Shown one piece after another: positions 1-12,000 of a stretch of DNA of 64,000 nucleotides. Numbering within the stretch: position 1 is the stretch's first letter; every line of letters begins with the position of its first letter. The notes under the pieces are model-generated. The model was not told where the DNA came from, searched no databases, and saw only the letters and a list, made by a program, of their open reading frames with translations. The translations under genes were made by a program, and so were the position numbers. The DNA is from Bacillus sp. REN16 (GTDB taxonomy: Bacteria; Bacillota; Bacilli; Bacillales; Bacillaceae_L): assembly GCF_020731355.1 (NCBI RefSeq), contig NZ_JAJFZK010000007.1, positions 124,001-188,000 on the forward strand, read 5' to 3'.

Positions 1-1
1 T

Positions 2-1098
2 CTAAGCGTTTTGGCATAGCTCTTCGCCTTCTTTCTTGAAGTTTTCAATCATCTGTAAAAAGTCGTTAAATATACTCTTTGTATCGTCAGGACCAGAAGA
101 TGCCTCTGGATGAAATTGAACTGTAAATGCCGGATATTCCAGATGTCGCAATCCCTCAACTGTGTCATCATTTAGTGCAATATGTGTTACTTCAAGCTTT
201 GCTTTCTCTAGAGATTTTTTATTCACTGTATAGCCGTGGTTTTGTGAAGTAATCGCAATTTTACCTGTTGTAAGGTCCTTAACAGGATGATTTGCTCCTC
301 TATGACCAAATTTCATTTTTTCAGTTTCTGCCCCATTTGCTAAGGCAAATAATTGATGTCCAAGGCATACTCCGAAGAGTGGGACTTTACCTAAAACCCC
401 TTTAATCATCTCAATCGCTTCTGGAACGTCCTTTGGATCACCAGGCCCGTTACTTAACACAATGCCATCTGGGCTTAAAGATAAAATTTCTTCCGCTTTT
501 GTATTGTATGGAACAACAATGACATCACAGTCGCGCTTATTTAATTCATGTAAGATACTATGCTTCATTCCGAAATCAACTAACACAATCCGATTTCCTC
601 TTCCAGGACTTGGATACGCGCTCGATGTAGATACTTGTTTTACCAGGTCCGTTGGAAGTGTCATGTCGTTAAGTTGTTTAACAACATCATGTACACTGAC
701 ATTCAGCCCACAAATCGTTCCTTTTAATGTCCCATATTGACGAATCATTCTTGTTAGCTTTCTTGTATCAATTCCTGAAAGACCTGGAATATTCTTAGCT
801 TTGAAATAGTCATCAAGACTTAATTGGCTTCTAAAATTGGATGGATGGTCACAAACCTCATTTACGATCAGTCCACTAATTTTAGGGGTAATGGATTCAA
901 AATCATCTCTGTTAATCCCGTAGTTCCCAATGAGTGGATAAGTTAGGGTGACAATATGGCCACAGTTCGATGGATCTGATATGATTTCTTGATATCCCGT
1001 CATACTTGTATTAAAAATAACTTCACCTGTGTTTTCAATATCACTTCCGAAACCTTCTCCGATAAATACAGTTCCATCTTCTAAAATAAGCTGACGCT

Positions 1099-1102
<4 letters not shown>
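2..1102 (-). CDS. carA: Carbamoyl-phosphate synthase, pyrimidine-specific, small (glutaminase) subunit
   Basis: Releases ammonia from glutamine for the large subunit, which should lie just beyond the left edge. The small-subunit N-terminal domain (about 1-150) is followed by a class I glutamine amidotransferase domain (about 170-355). The nucleophile is Cys246 in GVCLGH, with His331 and Glu333 in FHPE. I use the ATG at 1102, not one 20 codons upstream. It gives 366 residues, starts [10 protein letters not shown] like relatives, and overlaps the pyrC stop as ATGA, implying coupled translation. It is the last pyr gene visible here (pyrAA in B. subtilis naming). Confidence 0.96.
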
Positions 1103-3299
<2,197 letters not shown>

Positions 3300-3300
3300 T

Positions 3301-3424
3301 TAGAAAAGCACAAGGTGCCCGATTATCGGCGACAAGCATAAGACGAGCGCTGACAGAAGGTGCTCTTTACCTTCCGAAGCGATTGGCTTATGACCTCGAG
3401 CCGATGGCACCTGGAGCTAGACAC
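3301..3424. repeat. Repeat family A, copy 1 (long imperfect hairpin)
   Basis: About 124 bases folding into one long hairpin. Nested arms from outside in are GGTGCC/GGCACC, ATCGGC/GCCGAT, CATAAG/CTTATG and GAAGGT/ACCTTC. It ends in GGAGCTAGACA, shared with the copies at 24985 and (inverted) 5043. It lies between the pyrB attenuator terminator and the pyrB start, so it is in the read-through mRNA. No ORF. Confidence 0.85.
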
Positions 3425-3439
3425 CAATTCATATATCTA

Positions 3440-3473
3440 TAAAAAAACACCCTTACCTACATGGTAAGGGTGT
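3440..3473 (-). terminator. Attenuator terminator of the pyrP-pyrB intergenic region
   Basis: The perfect 11-base stem ACACCCTTACC/GGTAAGGGTGT has a 5-base loop and is followed on the minus strand by a run of seven T. It lies upstream of pyrB and downstream of the PyrR-binding segment at 3545-3558, so it is the conditional terminator of a PyrR attenuator. Confidence 0.92.
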
Positions 3474-3544
3474 AAGAAACACGGTTTTGGTAAAAAAGGG
3501 TATAACTATGCTATACTCCTTTTTCGCAAAACCACACCCTTAAT

Positions 3545-3558
3545 AACCTCTCTGGGTT
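3545..3558 (-). promoter_or_regulatory. PyrR-binding segment of the pyrB attenuator
   Basis: The minus strand reads AACCCAGAGAGGTT, close to the known PyrR anti-antiterminator consensus ARUCCNGNGAGGYU with one deviation (C at the U). UMP-bound PyrR is expected to stabilise this hairpin and so favour the terminator at 3440-3473. Confidence 0.85.
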
Positions 3559-3576
3559 ACTTTAAAAGGTGTTGCA

Positions 3577-4893
3577 TTATGCAACAGAGTTATCATCTTC
3601 TTCAAGATGAGTCTCATATATATCTTCTTCCTCACTCACTTCTCCACCTGGAAGAACTAAGTTTAGTAAAACACCTATGATAGCGGCTAGCGCCATGCCG
3701 TGAATTTCAAAGCCCATTACTTTGATGAAGGCTCCACCAATCCCAACCACAAGGATGACAGATGAAATGACTAAGTTTCTGTTTTCACCAAGGTCAACTT
3801 TGCTGTCCACTAACATCCGTAAACCAGATGAAGCGATAATTCCAAAGAGAAGGATGGACACTCCACCCATAACTGGTGTTGGAACAGAGCTAATTAATGC
3901 GTTGATTGTTCCACTAAACCCGAAGAAAATTGCGATTACAGCCGCTCCACCGATCACATATACACTAAAGATACGCGTGATAGCAAGGACACCTATATTT
4001 TCTCCGTATGTTGTATTTGGCGGACCGCCAAGTAGTGAAGCAATCATCGTTGCAACACCATCTCCCATAATAGAGCGATGTAATCCAGGTTGCTTAATCA
4101 AATCCTTGTGAATAACTTTACTTAACACCATTTGATGTCCGATATGCTCTGATAGGGTCACAATCGCAACTGGAACAATTAAAGCAATCATATCCATTGA
4201 AAAATGCGGTGTGTATGAAACAAACGGAATAATAAAATCGGGCATTTCTATAAATTTTGCTTCTTTTACAGGAGTAAAATCAACTAATCCGATGGCCAAT
4301 GCATAAACATATCCACCGATAATTCCGATTAACACCGGGATTAGATTTAAAAAACCTTTAAAGAAGATGGTTGCGATAATGACAATGGCTAACGTTACTA
4401 ATGCCACTGAAAAATGCTGTAAGCTATATGCTCCACTTGCATCATTCATTGCCATTCCTATCGCTGTACCCGCTAGGCTTAATCCGATTACGATGATGAC
4501 CGGGCCAACTACAACAGGCGGTAAAATGCGTACAAGCCATTTATGGCCTGTTGCTTTGATGACAAGGGCTACAACCCCATATACTAAACCGGCAAGTAAG
4601 CTTGCCATCATTGCAGCACCTGGACCGTCTGCAGCGATTGCGGTCTGAAGCGGGATTATGAATGCAAAGGATGATCCTAAGTATGCAGGGACCTGACCCT
4701 TTGTAATTAGTAGAAATGCAAGAGTACCTAACCCGCTGGAGATGAGAGCCACCCCAGGACTAATTCCAACTAGATATGGTACGAGTATTGTTGCACCAAA
4801 CATTGCAAACAAATGCTGCAGGCTAAGTATTGCAAAGAGACCTGCTGACGGTTTATCTTTTATGCCTAAAACAACTTTTTGGCTATCTTTCAT
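3577..4893 (-). CDS. pyrP: Uracil permease (NCS2/UraA family)
   Basis: Integral membrane uracil:proton symporter of 438 residues with about 12-14 hydrophobic segments. Family motifs seen are the Q-H motif in the first segment (SLQHLFAMFG), the GDG and GGPPNTTYGENIGV segment, and an acidic C-terminal tail. It sits between pyrR and pyrB as in B. subtilis and has its own upstream PyrR attenuator (4929-5022), so uptake is reduced when UMP is plentiful. The start has an AGGAGG site. Confidence 0.95.
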   Translation of the reverse strand: MKDSQKVVLGIKDKPSAGLFAILSLQHLFAMFGATILVPYLVGISPGVALISSGLGTLAFLLITKGQVPAYLGSSFAFIIPLQTAIAADGPGAAMMASLLAGLVYGVVALVIKATGHKWLVRILPPVVVGPVIIVIGLSLAGTAIGMAMNDASGAYSLQHFSVALVTLAIVIIATIFFKGFLNLIPVLIGIIGGYVYALAIGLVDFTPVKEAKFIEMPDFIIPFVSYTPHFSMDMIALIVPVAIVTLSEHIGHQMVLSKVIHKDLIKQPGLHRSIMGDGVATMIASLLGGPPNTTYGENIGVLAITRIFSVYVIGGAAVIAIFFGFSGTINALISSVPTPVMGGVSILLFGIIASSGLRMLVDSKVDLGENRNLVISSVILVVGIGGAFIKVMGFEIHGMALAAIIGVLLNLVLPGGEVSEEEDIYETHLEEDDNSVA

Positions 4894-4928
4894 TACCTTA
4901 TTTCCTCCTCAGTCTTAACATACCCAAA

Positions 4929-4960
4929 ACAAAAAAATCTTTGTGTTTTTTACACAAAGA
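4929..4960 (-). terminator. Attenuator terminator of the pyrR-pyrP intergenic region
   Basis: Stem TCTTTGTGT/ACACAAAGA, followed on the minus strand by seven T. It lies between a PyrR-binding segment (5009-5022) and the pyrP start, so it is the conditional terminator of the second PyrR attenuator. Confidence 0.9.
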
Positions 4961-5008
4961 GGTACACATATCCCTTTAACTTAAGAGAAGGAATGTTACC
5001 CCTTTGTT

Positions 5009-5022
5009 AGCCTCTCTGGACT
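5009..5022 (-). promoter_or_regulatory. PyrR-binding segment of the pyrP attenuator
   Basis: The minus strand reads AGTCCAGAGAGGCT, a full match to the PyrR-binding consensus ARUCCNGNGAGGYU. Confidence 0.92.
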
Positions 5023-5042
5023 ACATTTAAAGGGTATTTATT

Positions 5043-5155
5043 TGTCTAGCTCCAGCGCCTAGAAACTCAAGAAACTTCAACTCCTCCTTCAGAAGCAAAG
5101 AACGCTTCTTTTGTCGGAGTCTCCAGTTTTCTCGTTTCTGATCAAGGCGCTTACG
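5043..5155. repeat. Repeat family A, copy 2 (inverted orientation, diverged centre)
   Basis: On the minus strand it begins GTAAGCGCCTTGATCAG and ends CTAGGCGCTGGAGCTAGACA, matching the ends of the other family A copies. The centre differs but still forms a hairpin (GAAGCGTTCTTTGCTTC region). It begins just after the pyrR stop and lies ahead of the pyrP attenuator. Confidence 0.75.
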
Positions 5156-5164
5156 CATTTCGTC

Positions 5165-5719
<555 letters not shown>

Positions 5720-5753
5720 TCACCTCACCTGCTCGGATAACTCCCTTAATAAC

Positions 5754-5787
5754 GAAAAAGGTCCTCTCACCGTAAGCGAGAGGACCT
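5754..5787 (-). terminator. Attenuator terminator of the pyr operon leader
   Basis: Perfect 10-base stem AGGTCCTCTC/GAGAGGACCT with a 9-base loop, followed on the minus strand by TTTTTCGTT. It lies between the PyrR-binding segment at 5841-5856 and pyrR. Confidence 0.92.
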
Positions 5788-5840
5788 AGAAATCTTCACA
5801 TAGAGATAGAATTATCCCAATGTAACTTCCGTTTCCTTCT

Positions 5841-5856
5841 CAGCCTCACGGGACTG
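5841..5856 (-). promoter_or_regulatory. PyrR-binding segment of the pyr operon leader
   Basis: The minus strand reads CAGTCCCGTGAGGCTG and contains a full match to the PyrR consensus ARUCCNGNGAGGYU. First of three attenuators in this operon. Confidence 0.92.
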
Positions 5857-5885
5857 ATTTTAAAGGGGCTCATTTAATTAAGTTT

Positions 5886-5914
5886 ATTGTACGGTCCATA
5901 TCGAATTTTGTCAA
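5886..5914 (-). promoter_or_regulatory. Sigma-A promoter of the pyr operon
   Basis: Minus strand: -35 TTGACA (5909-5914), exactly 17 bases, -10 TACAAT (5886-5891). It lies between the rluD-type gene stop and the pyr leader, giving a leader of about 170 bases that contains the first attenuator. Confidence 0.9.
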
Positions 5915-5934
5915 TCCTTTTATCTGACAAAATT

Positions 5935-6843
5935 CTAATGACGCAGTTTTTCTAGAAGTTCCTCAAAATATGCTGGAAGTGGTGCTTCAAATTCAAGATA
6001 CTCATTCGTTCTGGGGTGATCGAACCCTAACAGTCCAGCATGTAATGCTTGTCCGCCAAGATCTAAGGTTTTCTTAGGACCGTATTTAGGATCCCCAGCT
6101 AGCGGATATCCAATATATTTCATATGAACACGAATTTGATGTGTCCTGCCTGTTTCAAGCTGACATTCAATAAAGGTAAAATCCTTAAATCGCTCTATTA
6201 CATTAAAATGAGTGACTGCTCCTTTACTGTTCTCATCTGTAACTGTCATGCTTTGACGGTCTTTTTTATCTCTTCCGATTGGTGCATCAATTGTACCTTG
6301 GTCATGAGGTATGACACCATGAACAATTGCTTTATATTTACGAGTTACCGTCTTATCGACCAATTGATTAACCAAAGATTCATGCGCAACATCATTTTTT
6401 GCGACCATTAATAGACCAGAAGTATCTTTATCAATTCGATGGACAATCCCTGGGCGAAGAATTCCATTAATTCCTGATAAATCCTTGCAATGGGCCATAA
6501 GACCATTTACAAGGGTCCCACTGACATGGCCTGGCGCAGGATGCACAACCATTCCCTTCGGTTTATTAACAACTAAAACGTCAGCATCTTCATAATAAAT
6601 ATCTAAATTCATTTCCTCAGGAACTGCATCAAGCGGTTCCGGCTCTGGGATGTCTATTCGAATGTTGTCTCCCAGATTTACTTTATAATTGGGTTTAGTT
6701 TTATTTCCATTAACCGTGATGTTTCCATCCTTAATCCAAGATTGAACCTGAGTTCTGGACCATTCTGAATTAAAGGCGGAAACAACTTTATCAATTCGGT
6801 CATTTTGTTGATCTTCTTCAGGTTTTAATTCGAATTGATTCAT
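5935..6843 (-). CDS. ylyB: RluD-family large-subunit rRNA pseudouridine synthase (YlyB)
   Basis: Converts specific uridines in 23S rRNA to pseudouridine. The 302 residues have an S4 RNA-binding domain (about 12-75), then the RluA/RluD catalytic domain with the aspartate motif HRIDKDTSG near residue 137. Its start overlaps the lspA stop (ATGA), as in B. subtilis. The family is clear; the exact target uridines are inferred from the family only. Confidence 0.93.
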   Translation of the reverse strand: MNQFELKPEEDQQNDRIDKVVSAFNSEWSRTQVQSWIKDGNITVNGNKTKPNYKVNLGDNIRIDIPEPEPLDAVPEEMNLDIYYEDADVLVVNKPKGMVVHPAPGHVSGTLVNGLMAHCKDLSGINGILRPGIVHRIDKDTSGLLMVAKNDVAHESLVNQLVDKTVTRKYKAIVHGVIPHDQGTIDAPIGRDKKDRQSMTVTDENSKGAVTHFNVIERFKDFTFIECQLETGRTHQIRVHMKYIGYPLAGDPKYGPKKTLDLGGQALHAGLLGFDHPRTNEYLEFEAPLPAYFEELLEKLRH

Positions 6844-7307
6844 TTGCTTTCTCCTTTTTCCAATTTCCCTTCAAAAAGCGTTAAGATCAAGATTAAACCT
6901 ACGCCAATAACTAGGGCAGAATCGGCAATATTAAAAATTGGGAAATTATATGTGAAAATGTATGTATCTATAAAGTCGACAACTTCCTTACGAATGATAC
7001 GGTCGATAAAATTACCAATTGCACCTCCAAGCATTAATGAAAGCGCAATGCCAAAGAAGCGTTGATTTGGTTTAAGACGTCGAATATACAGAACTAGCAT
7101 AACAACCACAATTATGGTGATAATATAGAAAAACCACATTTGCCCCTGTAAAATCCCCCATGCTGCACCACGATTACGATGCGAGGTTATGTACAAAAAG
7201 TTAGGAATGATTTCAAATGAATCGCCAAGCTCCATATAACGGACAATAATCCATTTTGTCACTTGGTCTAATAAAACCACAAACAAAGCTATTAAATAAT
7301 AATACAC
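6840..7307 (-). CDS. lspA: Prolipoprotein signal peptidase (signal peptidase II)
   Basis: Membrane aspartyl protease that removes the signal peptide from lipid-modified prolipoproteins. The 155 residues form four membrane segments. The conserved catalytic aspartates fall at Asp102 (GNFIDR) and Asp129 (FNIADS), the same positions as in B. subtilis, and the NRGAAWG motif is present. The start is a GTG at 7307 with a GGGGGCG site. Coupled to the downstream pseudouridine synthase gene. Confidence 0.96.
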   Translation of the reverse strand: MYYYLIALFVVLLDQVTKWIIVRYMELGDSFEIIPNFLYITSHRNRGAAWGILQGQMWFFYIITIIVVVMLVLYIRRLKPNQRFFGIALSLMLGGAIGNFIDRIIRKEVVDFIDTYIFTYNFPIFNIADSALVIGVGLILILTLFEGKLEKGESK

Positions 7308-7400
7308 GTAAACGCCCCCATATTAACTAACTTTACCTTTCTGCATTTTAGCATATGTTTGGACGGGTGTACAATGTATTTAAGGGATGAAGATGAAGCA

Positions 7401-7432
7401 AGCAGAAGTAAAAGCGGACCTTTACTTCTGCT
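7401..7432. terminator. Hairpin at the end of ylyA
   Basis: Perfect 12-base inverted repeat AGCAGAAGTAAA/TTTACTTCTGCT with an 8-base loop, overlapping the ylyA stop. The following minus-strand sequence is only mildly T-rich, so termination may be partial and lspA may be partly co-transcribed. Confidence 0.5.
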
Positions 7433-7796
7433 CAACTAAATACAGATGGTTTTCACGTTTAGGGGAAAGACAATTGCCTCTGTCATATAGATCAGTGAAG
7501 GAAAATTCAAAAATTGTTCGAGCTGTTGGAAGGATCCTTAATTTCTCAATAGGAATTTCGGCACCTGTTTCTTCACATATACCAAACATTCCGGAATTCA
7601 TTTTATTTAATGCTCTTTCAACATCATTTAAGTCTTCCTTAATATGATTGATAACAATTTTTTCTTTTTCGGATTGCTGATTTTGAAAAAGGAATTCTTG
7701 ACTTACCTCATATTGTGTTGACTGCATTAACCTTGAGAATAGTTCCTTCCTTGTTAATTCTAACTCCGCTTTAATCTCTGCATACTGATCGTTCAT
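7422..7796 (-). CDS. ylyA: DksA/TraR-type RNA polymerase-binding protein YlyA
   Basis: 124 residues: an N-terminal helical hairpin (coiled coil, about 1-75), then a DksA/TraR zinc-finger-like segment (GICEETGAEIPIEKLRILPTA). Only one cysteine of the usual four remains, so zinc binding is unlikely. Gene order ileS-ylyA-lspA matches B. subtilis, where, from memory, YlyA binds RNA polymerase and affects sigma-G genes. The ATG at 7796 has a GGAGGCG site. Confidence 0.85.
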   Translation of the reverse strand: MNDQYAEIKAELELTRKELFSRLMQSTQYEVSQEFLFQNQQSEKEKIVINHIKEDLNDVERALNKMNSGMFGICEETGAEIPIEKLRILPTARTIFEFSFTDLYDRGNCLSPKRENHLYLVEQK

Positions 7797-8023
7797 CAGA
7801 ACGCCTCCTTATCATGCTTTTGATTAAATGCATAAGAACATTTTGAATGGTGAGTAAGAATAGTGTTGCCTAGAAAGGTTTGTGTTAAAGCCAACAACTT
7901 TTTCCTGTCGGATGTTTCTAATTACATAATACGTATTTCTCACGAAAAATTGACGGTTGGCAAGCTAAGTTGTTCGTTTACAGTTATATTAATGTAATAT
8001 TTCAAAACATCATTCAGTTGCAA

Positions 8024-8059
8024 AAAAATGCCATGAACCTTAAGATTCATGGCATTTTT
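8024..8059. terminator. Terminator of ileS
   Basis: Perfect 14-base inverted repeat AAAAATGCCATGAA/TTCATGGCATTTTT with an 8-base loop, A-rich on one side and T-rich on the other. It lies 7 bases after the ileS stop. The remaining bases up to ylyA (8060-8065 and about 7797-8023) show no further gene. Confidence 0.88.
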
Positions 8060-8065
8060 CCTAGT

Positions 8066-10834
8066 TTAGTTTTCGTAATTTTCCTTTACTACTGATGCAC
8101 AACGTGTGCAAAGTGTAGGGTGATCCTTGTCTTCCCCAACAGTTGGTGTAACAACCCAACAGCGATCACAGGTTTCACCTTCTGCAACACCGACAACGAT
8201 TTTAACTTGATCAAAAGCCTGTGCATTCTCAGGTGCATCCTCATATTGGCCACCAATTGCAAAGCCTGATACAATGAACAATTGCTTCAAGTTTTCTTCA
8301 ACAGAATCTAAAAGGGCTTTTGTTTCATTGTTTGGATACAATGTAATGCTGGCAGCTAACGATTTTCCAATAACTTTCTCATTTCTTGCTGTTTCCAGCG
8401 CTTTAAGAACATCGTCGCGCAGCTCCATGAATGCATCCCATTTTGCTTCTAATTGATCCGCATTTGGAATTTCTACTGAATTAGGCATATCAACCAATTG
8501 AACACTTTCTTCTTTAACAGAATCGATATGAGACCATACTTCGTCTGCTGTATGTGGAAGAATTGGTGTTACCAGCTTAGTTAAACTTAATAATGCCTCA
8601 TATAAAACAGTTTGAATTGAACGTCGATCATGCTGATTAGCTGGCTCGATATATAAGATATCCTTAGCAAAGTCAAGATAGAATGAGCTTAACTCAATTG
8701 TACAGAAATTATGAACAGAGTGATAAACACCTGCAAATTCATAATTTTCATAGGATGTTTTAACCTTATCAATTAGTTTATTTAATTTAACAAGGATATA
8801 ACGGTCCACTTCACGCAATTCATTTACTGGAAGTGCATCTGTTTCCGGATTGAAATCACTTAAGTTACCAAGTAAGAATCGGAACGTATTTCTGATTTTA
8901 CGATAAACCTCAGCAACTTGTTTTAAAATAGCGTCAGATACACGAACATCTGATTGATAATCGACTGAAGCTACCCAAAGACGTAAGATGTCTGCTCCTA
9001 GTTGTTTCATTACCTTCTCAGGAACAACGACATTTCCAAGTGATTTACTCATTTTACGACCTTCACCATCCAGGGCAAAACCGTGGCTTAATACACCTTT
9101 ATATGGTGCTTTTCCTGTTACCGCCACTGCAGTAGATAATGATGAATTAAACCAGCCTCGATATTGGTCTGAACCTTCCAAATAAAGATCTGCTGGACGT
9201 TGTAACTCATCTCTTTCTAAAAGAACCGCTTGATGGGATGATCCAGAATCAAACCATACATCCATAATATCTGTTTCTTTTGTGAAACTGCCATTTGGAC
9301 TTGATTCATGTGTGAATCTATCTGGTAATAAATCTTTTGCTTCACGTTCAAACCAAACATTTGAACCAAATTCTCTAAACAATTCTGATACATGGTTAAT
9401 TGTTTCGTCCGTGATTATTGGTTCACCGTTTTCACCATAAAACACTGGGATTGGAACACCCCACGCACGTTGACGAGAAATACACCAATCTCCTCTGTCA
9501 CGAACCATATTAAATAGTCGTGTTTCTCCCCATGCAGGAACCCATTTTGTTTCTTTAACAGCTTCCATTAGCTCATTTCTAAAATCCTTGATTGACGCAA
9601 ACCATTGAGCTGTTGCTCTAAAGATGGTTGGTTTCTTTGTACGCCAGTCATGTGGATAGGAGTGAGTGATAAAGGAAAGCTTTAATAATGCCCCAACTTC
9701 ATTTAACTTTTCAGTAATTGGCTTATTAGCCTCATCATAGAATAAACCTTCAAAGCCTTCTGCTTCAGAAGTCATATATCCTTTTTCATCAACAGGACAA
9801 AGAACACCGATTCCGTATTTTTGACCCACGATAAAGTCGTCTTCCCCATGTCCTGGTGCAGTATGAACGCAACCAGTACCTGCATCTGTTGTAACATGCT
9901 CGCCAAGCATTACGAGAGAGTCACGTCCATAGATTGGGTGTGCTGCAACGACATTTTCTAATTCACGGCCTTTAAATGTTTTCACTACTGTAACATCTTC
10001 CCAGCCAATTTCTTTTGTTACTGCCTCCAGTAATGCTGAAGCAACAACATATTTCTGATTGTTAACACTCACCACACTGTATTCTAAGTCTGGGTGTACA
10101 CTAATACCAAGGTTAGCAGGAATTGTCCATGGAGTTGTTGTCCAAATGATGATTTTTTCGTCACCCTCCAACACATCTTTACCATCCTTGACAGGGAATG
10201 CTACATAGATAGACGGCGAACGCTTATCTTGATATTCAATTTCAGCCTCGGCAAGAGCAGACTCACTTGACGGAGACCAATAAACAGGTTTCAGCCCTTT
10301 GTAGATATAGCCTTTTTTAGCCATCTCTCCAAATACTTTGATTTGCTGTGCCTCATATTCAGGTTTTAATGTAATATATGGATTCTCCCAGTCTCCACGA
10401 ACACCAAGTCGTTTAAACTGTTCTCTTTGATTATTAATTTGCTCATATGCGTATTCTTCACATAGCTTACGGAATTCTGCAACACTCATTGCCTTACGAT
10501 TGACCTTCTTATTTTTTGTAAGAGCTGTTTCGATTGGCAATCCGTGTGTATCCCATCCTGGCACATATGGTGCACAATAGCCGTTCATTGATTTAAATCG
10601 AACGATCATGTCCTTGATGATTTTATTTAAAGCATGCCCCATATGAATATCACCATTTGCATATGGAGGTCCATCATGCAGAACAAATAATGGACGCCCT
10701 TTTGTACGGTCTTGAACCTTTTGATAAATGTTCATATTTTCCCATTGCTCTTGCATTTGTGGTTCACGATTCGGAAGATTTCCTCTCATTGGAAATTCCG
10801 TTTTTGGCATTAATAACGTGTCTTTGTATTCCAT
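8066..10834 (-). CDS. ileS: Isoleucyl-tRNA synthetase
   Basis: Class I synthetase that charges tRNA-Ile. 922 residues: HMGH at 64-67, the editing domain ([12 protein letters not shown] near 232 through [16 protein letters not shown] near 319), KMSKS at 594-598, the anticodon-binding helical region and a C-terminal zinc finger with CDRC and CTRC pairs. I start at the second ATG (10834): its AGGAGG lies 8 bases upstream, whereas the ATG two codons earlier is only 2 bases from it. Controlled by the T-box leader at about 11041-11350. Confidence 0.97.
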   Translation of the reverse strand: MEYKDTLLMPKTEFPMRGNLPNREPQMQEQWENMNIYQKVQDRTKGRPLFVLHDGPPYANGDIHMGHALNKIIKDMIVRFKSMNGYCAPYVPGWDTHGLPIETALTKNKKVNRKAMSVAEFRKLCEEYAYEQINNQREQFKRLGVRGDWENPYITLKPEYEAQQIKVFGEMAKKGYIYKGLKPVYWSPSSESALAEAEIEYQDKRSPSIYVAFPVKDGKDVLEGDEKIIIWTTTPWTIPANLGISVHPDLEYSVVSVNNQKYVVASALLEAVTKEIGWEDVTVVKTFKGRELENVVAAHPIYGRDSLVMLGEHVTTDAGTGCVHTAPGHGEDDFIVGQKYGIGVLCPVDEKGYMTSEAEGFEGLFYDEANKPITEKLNEVGALLKLSFITHSYPHDWRTKKPTIFRATAQWFASIKDFRNELMEAVKETKWVPAWGETRLFNMVRDRGDWCISRQRAWGVPIPVFYGENGEPIITDETINHVSELFREFGSNVWFEREAKDLLPDRFTHESSPNGSFTKETDIMDVWFDSGSSHQAVLLERDELQRPADLYLEGSDQYRGWFNSSLSTAVAVTGKAPYKGVLSHGFALDGEGRKMSKSLGNVVVPEKVMKQLGADILRLWVASVDYQSDVRVSDAILKQVAEVYRKIRNTFRFLLGNLSDFNPETDALPVNELREVDRYILVKLNKLIDKVKTSYENYEFAGVYHSVHNFCTIELSSFYLDFAKDILYIEPANQHDRRSIQTVLYEALLSLTKLVTPILPHTADEVWSHIDSVKEESVQLVDMPNSVEIPNADQLEAKWDAFMELRDDVLKALETARNEKVIGKSLAASITLYPNNETKALLDSVEENLKQLFIVSGFAIGGQYEDAPENAQAFDQVKIVVGVAEGETCDRCWVVTPTVGEDKDHPTLCTRCASVVKENYEN

Positions 10835-10855
10835 TACCATTTCCTCCTAAAATTA

Positions 10856-10974
10856 TAAAGCGCAAGCGCCTTGATCAGCCACGACAAGCATAAGAAAATC
10901 TGGCTAGAAGGATGTATTTTATCCTTCTTGACGGATTGGCTTATGACCTCGAGGGGCTAGGCGCTGGAGCTAGA
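10856..10974. repeat. Repeat family A, copy 3, inside the ileS leader
   Basis: Begins AAAGCGCAAGCGCCTTGATC and ends TAGGCGCTGGAGCTAGA. Outer arms are GCGCCT/AGGCGC, with inner pairs CATAAG/CTTATG and GAAGGAT/ATCCTTC. It lies between the T-box terminator (11051-11089) and the ileS start, so it is transcribed only on read-through. Confidence 0.85.
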
Positions 10975-11040
10975 TTTGAATTCACTCATTTAAAATATTT
11001 GCAGCTTGTTACAGTATGGTAATTTTCGGATACCTTTAAT

Positions 11041-11350
11041 CAAAATAAAAAGAGACCTTCTCATCCCAAAAAGGGACGAGAAGGCCTCTCGCGGTACCAC
11101 CCTTATAGACGAAGAATCATCATTCGTCCACTCGACATTCGTAACGTGAATGATTCGCGAAATGCTTACTTAAAATGATCAAAAGAAGCATCATAGACCA
11201 TTTTTATGTGTTCAGCATCGAACTCCGGGGTGATTTTCATTCTTAATACTTATATCAGGCTTTCACCATCCCTGACTCGCTTTCAAACATAGATAAGTCT
11301 ATAAGAACTACTGTCCCCTTCACAGCTGGTTGTTTATTTAAGTTTAATTA
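11041..11350 (-). promoter_or_regulatory. T-box leader of ileS
   Basis: Senses uncharged tRNA-Ile by transcription antitermination. On the minus strand the leader has AGGGGACAGTAGTTCTT near its 5' side, GCGAGTCAGGGATGGTGAAAG-type stem I sequence in the middle, and the hallmark T-box ATAAGGGTGGTACCGC (11091-11106). A GC-rich terminator follows (11051-11089, then T-run). A candidate specifier ATC (Ile) lies at 11232-11234 in AAAATCACC. Boundaries are approximate. Confidence 0.93.
11051..11089 (-). terminator. T-box conditional terminator upstream of ileS
   Basis: A 17-base stem with two mismatches (arms 11051-11067 and 11073-11089), 5-base loop, followed on the minus strand by TTTTTATTTTG. It overlaps the T-box element it competes with. 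Confidence 0.92.
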
Positions 11351-11361
11351 GTTGTTTTAAA

Positions 11362-11390
11362 ATTATATGCGTATTATACAAAAGAGTCAA
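11362..11390 (-). promoter_or_regulatory. Sigma-A promoter of ileS
   Basis: Minus strand: -35 TTGACT (11385-11390), 17 bases, -10 TATAAT (11362-11367), placed just downstream of the divIVA stop and just before the T-box leader. Confidence 0.88.
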
Positions 11391-11399
11391 GTATAGAAA

Positions 11400-11900
11400 T
11401 TAGTTATCTTCTGATTCAGCAAAAACTGGCTCAACATTGTATTCCATGAGATGATCCCAATCATCATTATTAAGCATGTCTAGCTGTGCTTCAATCAACA
11501 TTTTAAATCTATTTCTAAATACTTTAGATTGTTTCTTCAATTCTTCAATTTCTATAGATATCTTTCTAGATTTCGCTAATGACTCATTTATAATACGATC
11601 TGCATTTTTCTCCGCCTCTTTGACGATCAGCTTTGCTTCTTTTGAAGCGTTGCGTTTCACATCTTCGGCTGTTTCCTGGGCGATTAATATTGATTTATTT
11701 AATGTTTCTTCAATATTTGTAAAATGTCCTAATTTTTCATTTAGCTCTGTAAGCTTTGATTCAAGTTCTTTTTTCTCACGAATAACCATTTCATAATCTT
11801 TAATGACTTGATCAAGAAATTCATTTACTTCATCCTCATCATAGCCGCGAAACCCTTTATTAAATTCCTTATTATGAATATCTAATGGCGTTAAAGGCAC
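11400..11900 (-). CDS. divIVA: Cell-division and polarity protein DivIVA
   Basis: Curvature-sensing coiled-coil protein at poles and septa; in Bacillus it recruits MinJ/MinCD and helps anchor the chromosome in sporulation. 166 residues. The N-terminal lipid-binding domain has the conserved GYDEDEVNEFL, followed by coiled coils (IEETLNKSI, SRKISIEIEELKKQ). I start at the GTG at 11900, preceded by GGAGG at 8 bases, because relatives begin MPLTPxDIHNK; the longer version would use a TTG with no spacing to a ribosome site. Confidence 0.95.
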   Translation of the reverse strand: MPLTPLDIHNKEFNKGFRGYDEDEVNEFLDQVIKDYEMVIREKKELESKLTELNEKLGHFTNIEETLNKSILIAQETAEDVKRNASKEAKLIVKEAEKNADRIINESLAKSRKISIEIEELKKQSKVFRNRFKMLIEAQLDMLNNDDWDHLMEYNVEPVFAESEDN

Positions 11901-12000
11901 GTATGCCACCTCCAAAAATTAATAAAAATAAAATTCAAATAATACCTGTATGATACTTTACAATTCGACAAAAAAGAAGAAATTCCTGCATTCTTTTCAA

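Noticed and set aside
3722-4111. Open frame of 129 codons on the plus strand inside pyrP
   Set aside because: Antisense shadow of a well-supported permease gene; no ribosome site and composition mirrors the gene below it.
7797-8023. Possible small gene in the 227-base gap before ylyA
   Set aside because: No frame with a ribosome site and reasonable length; only AT-rich leader-like sequence.
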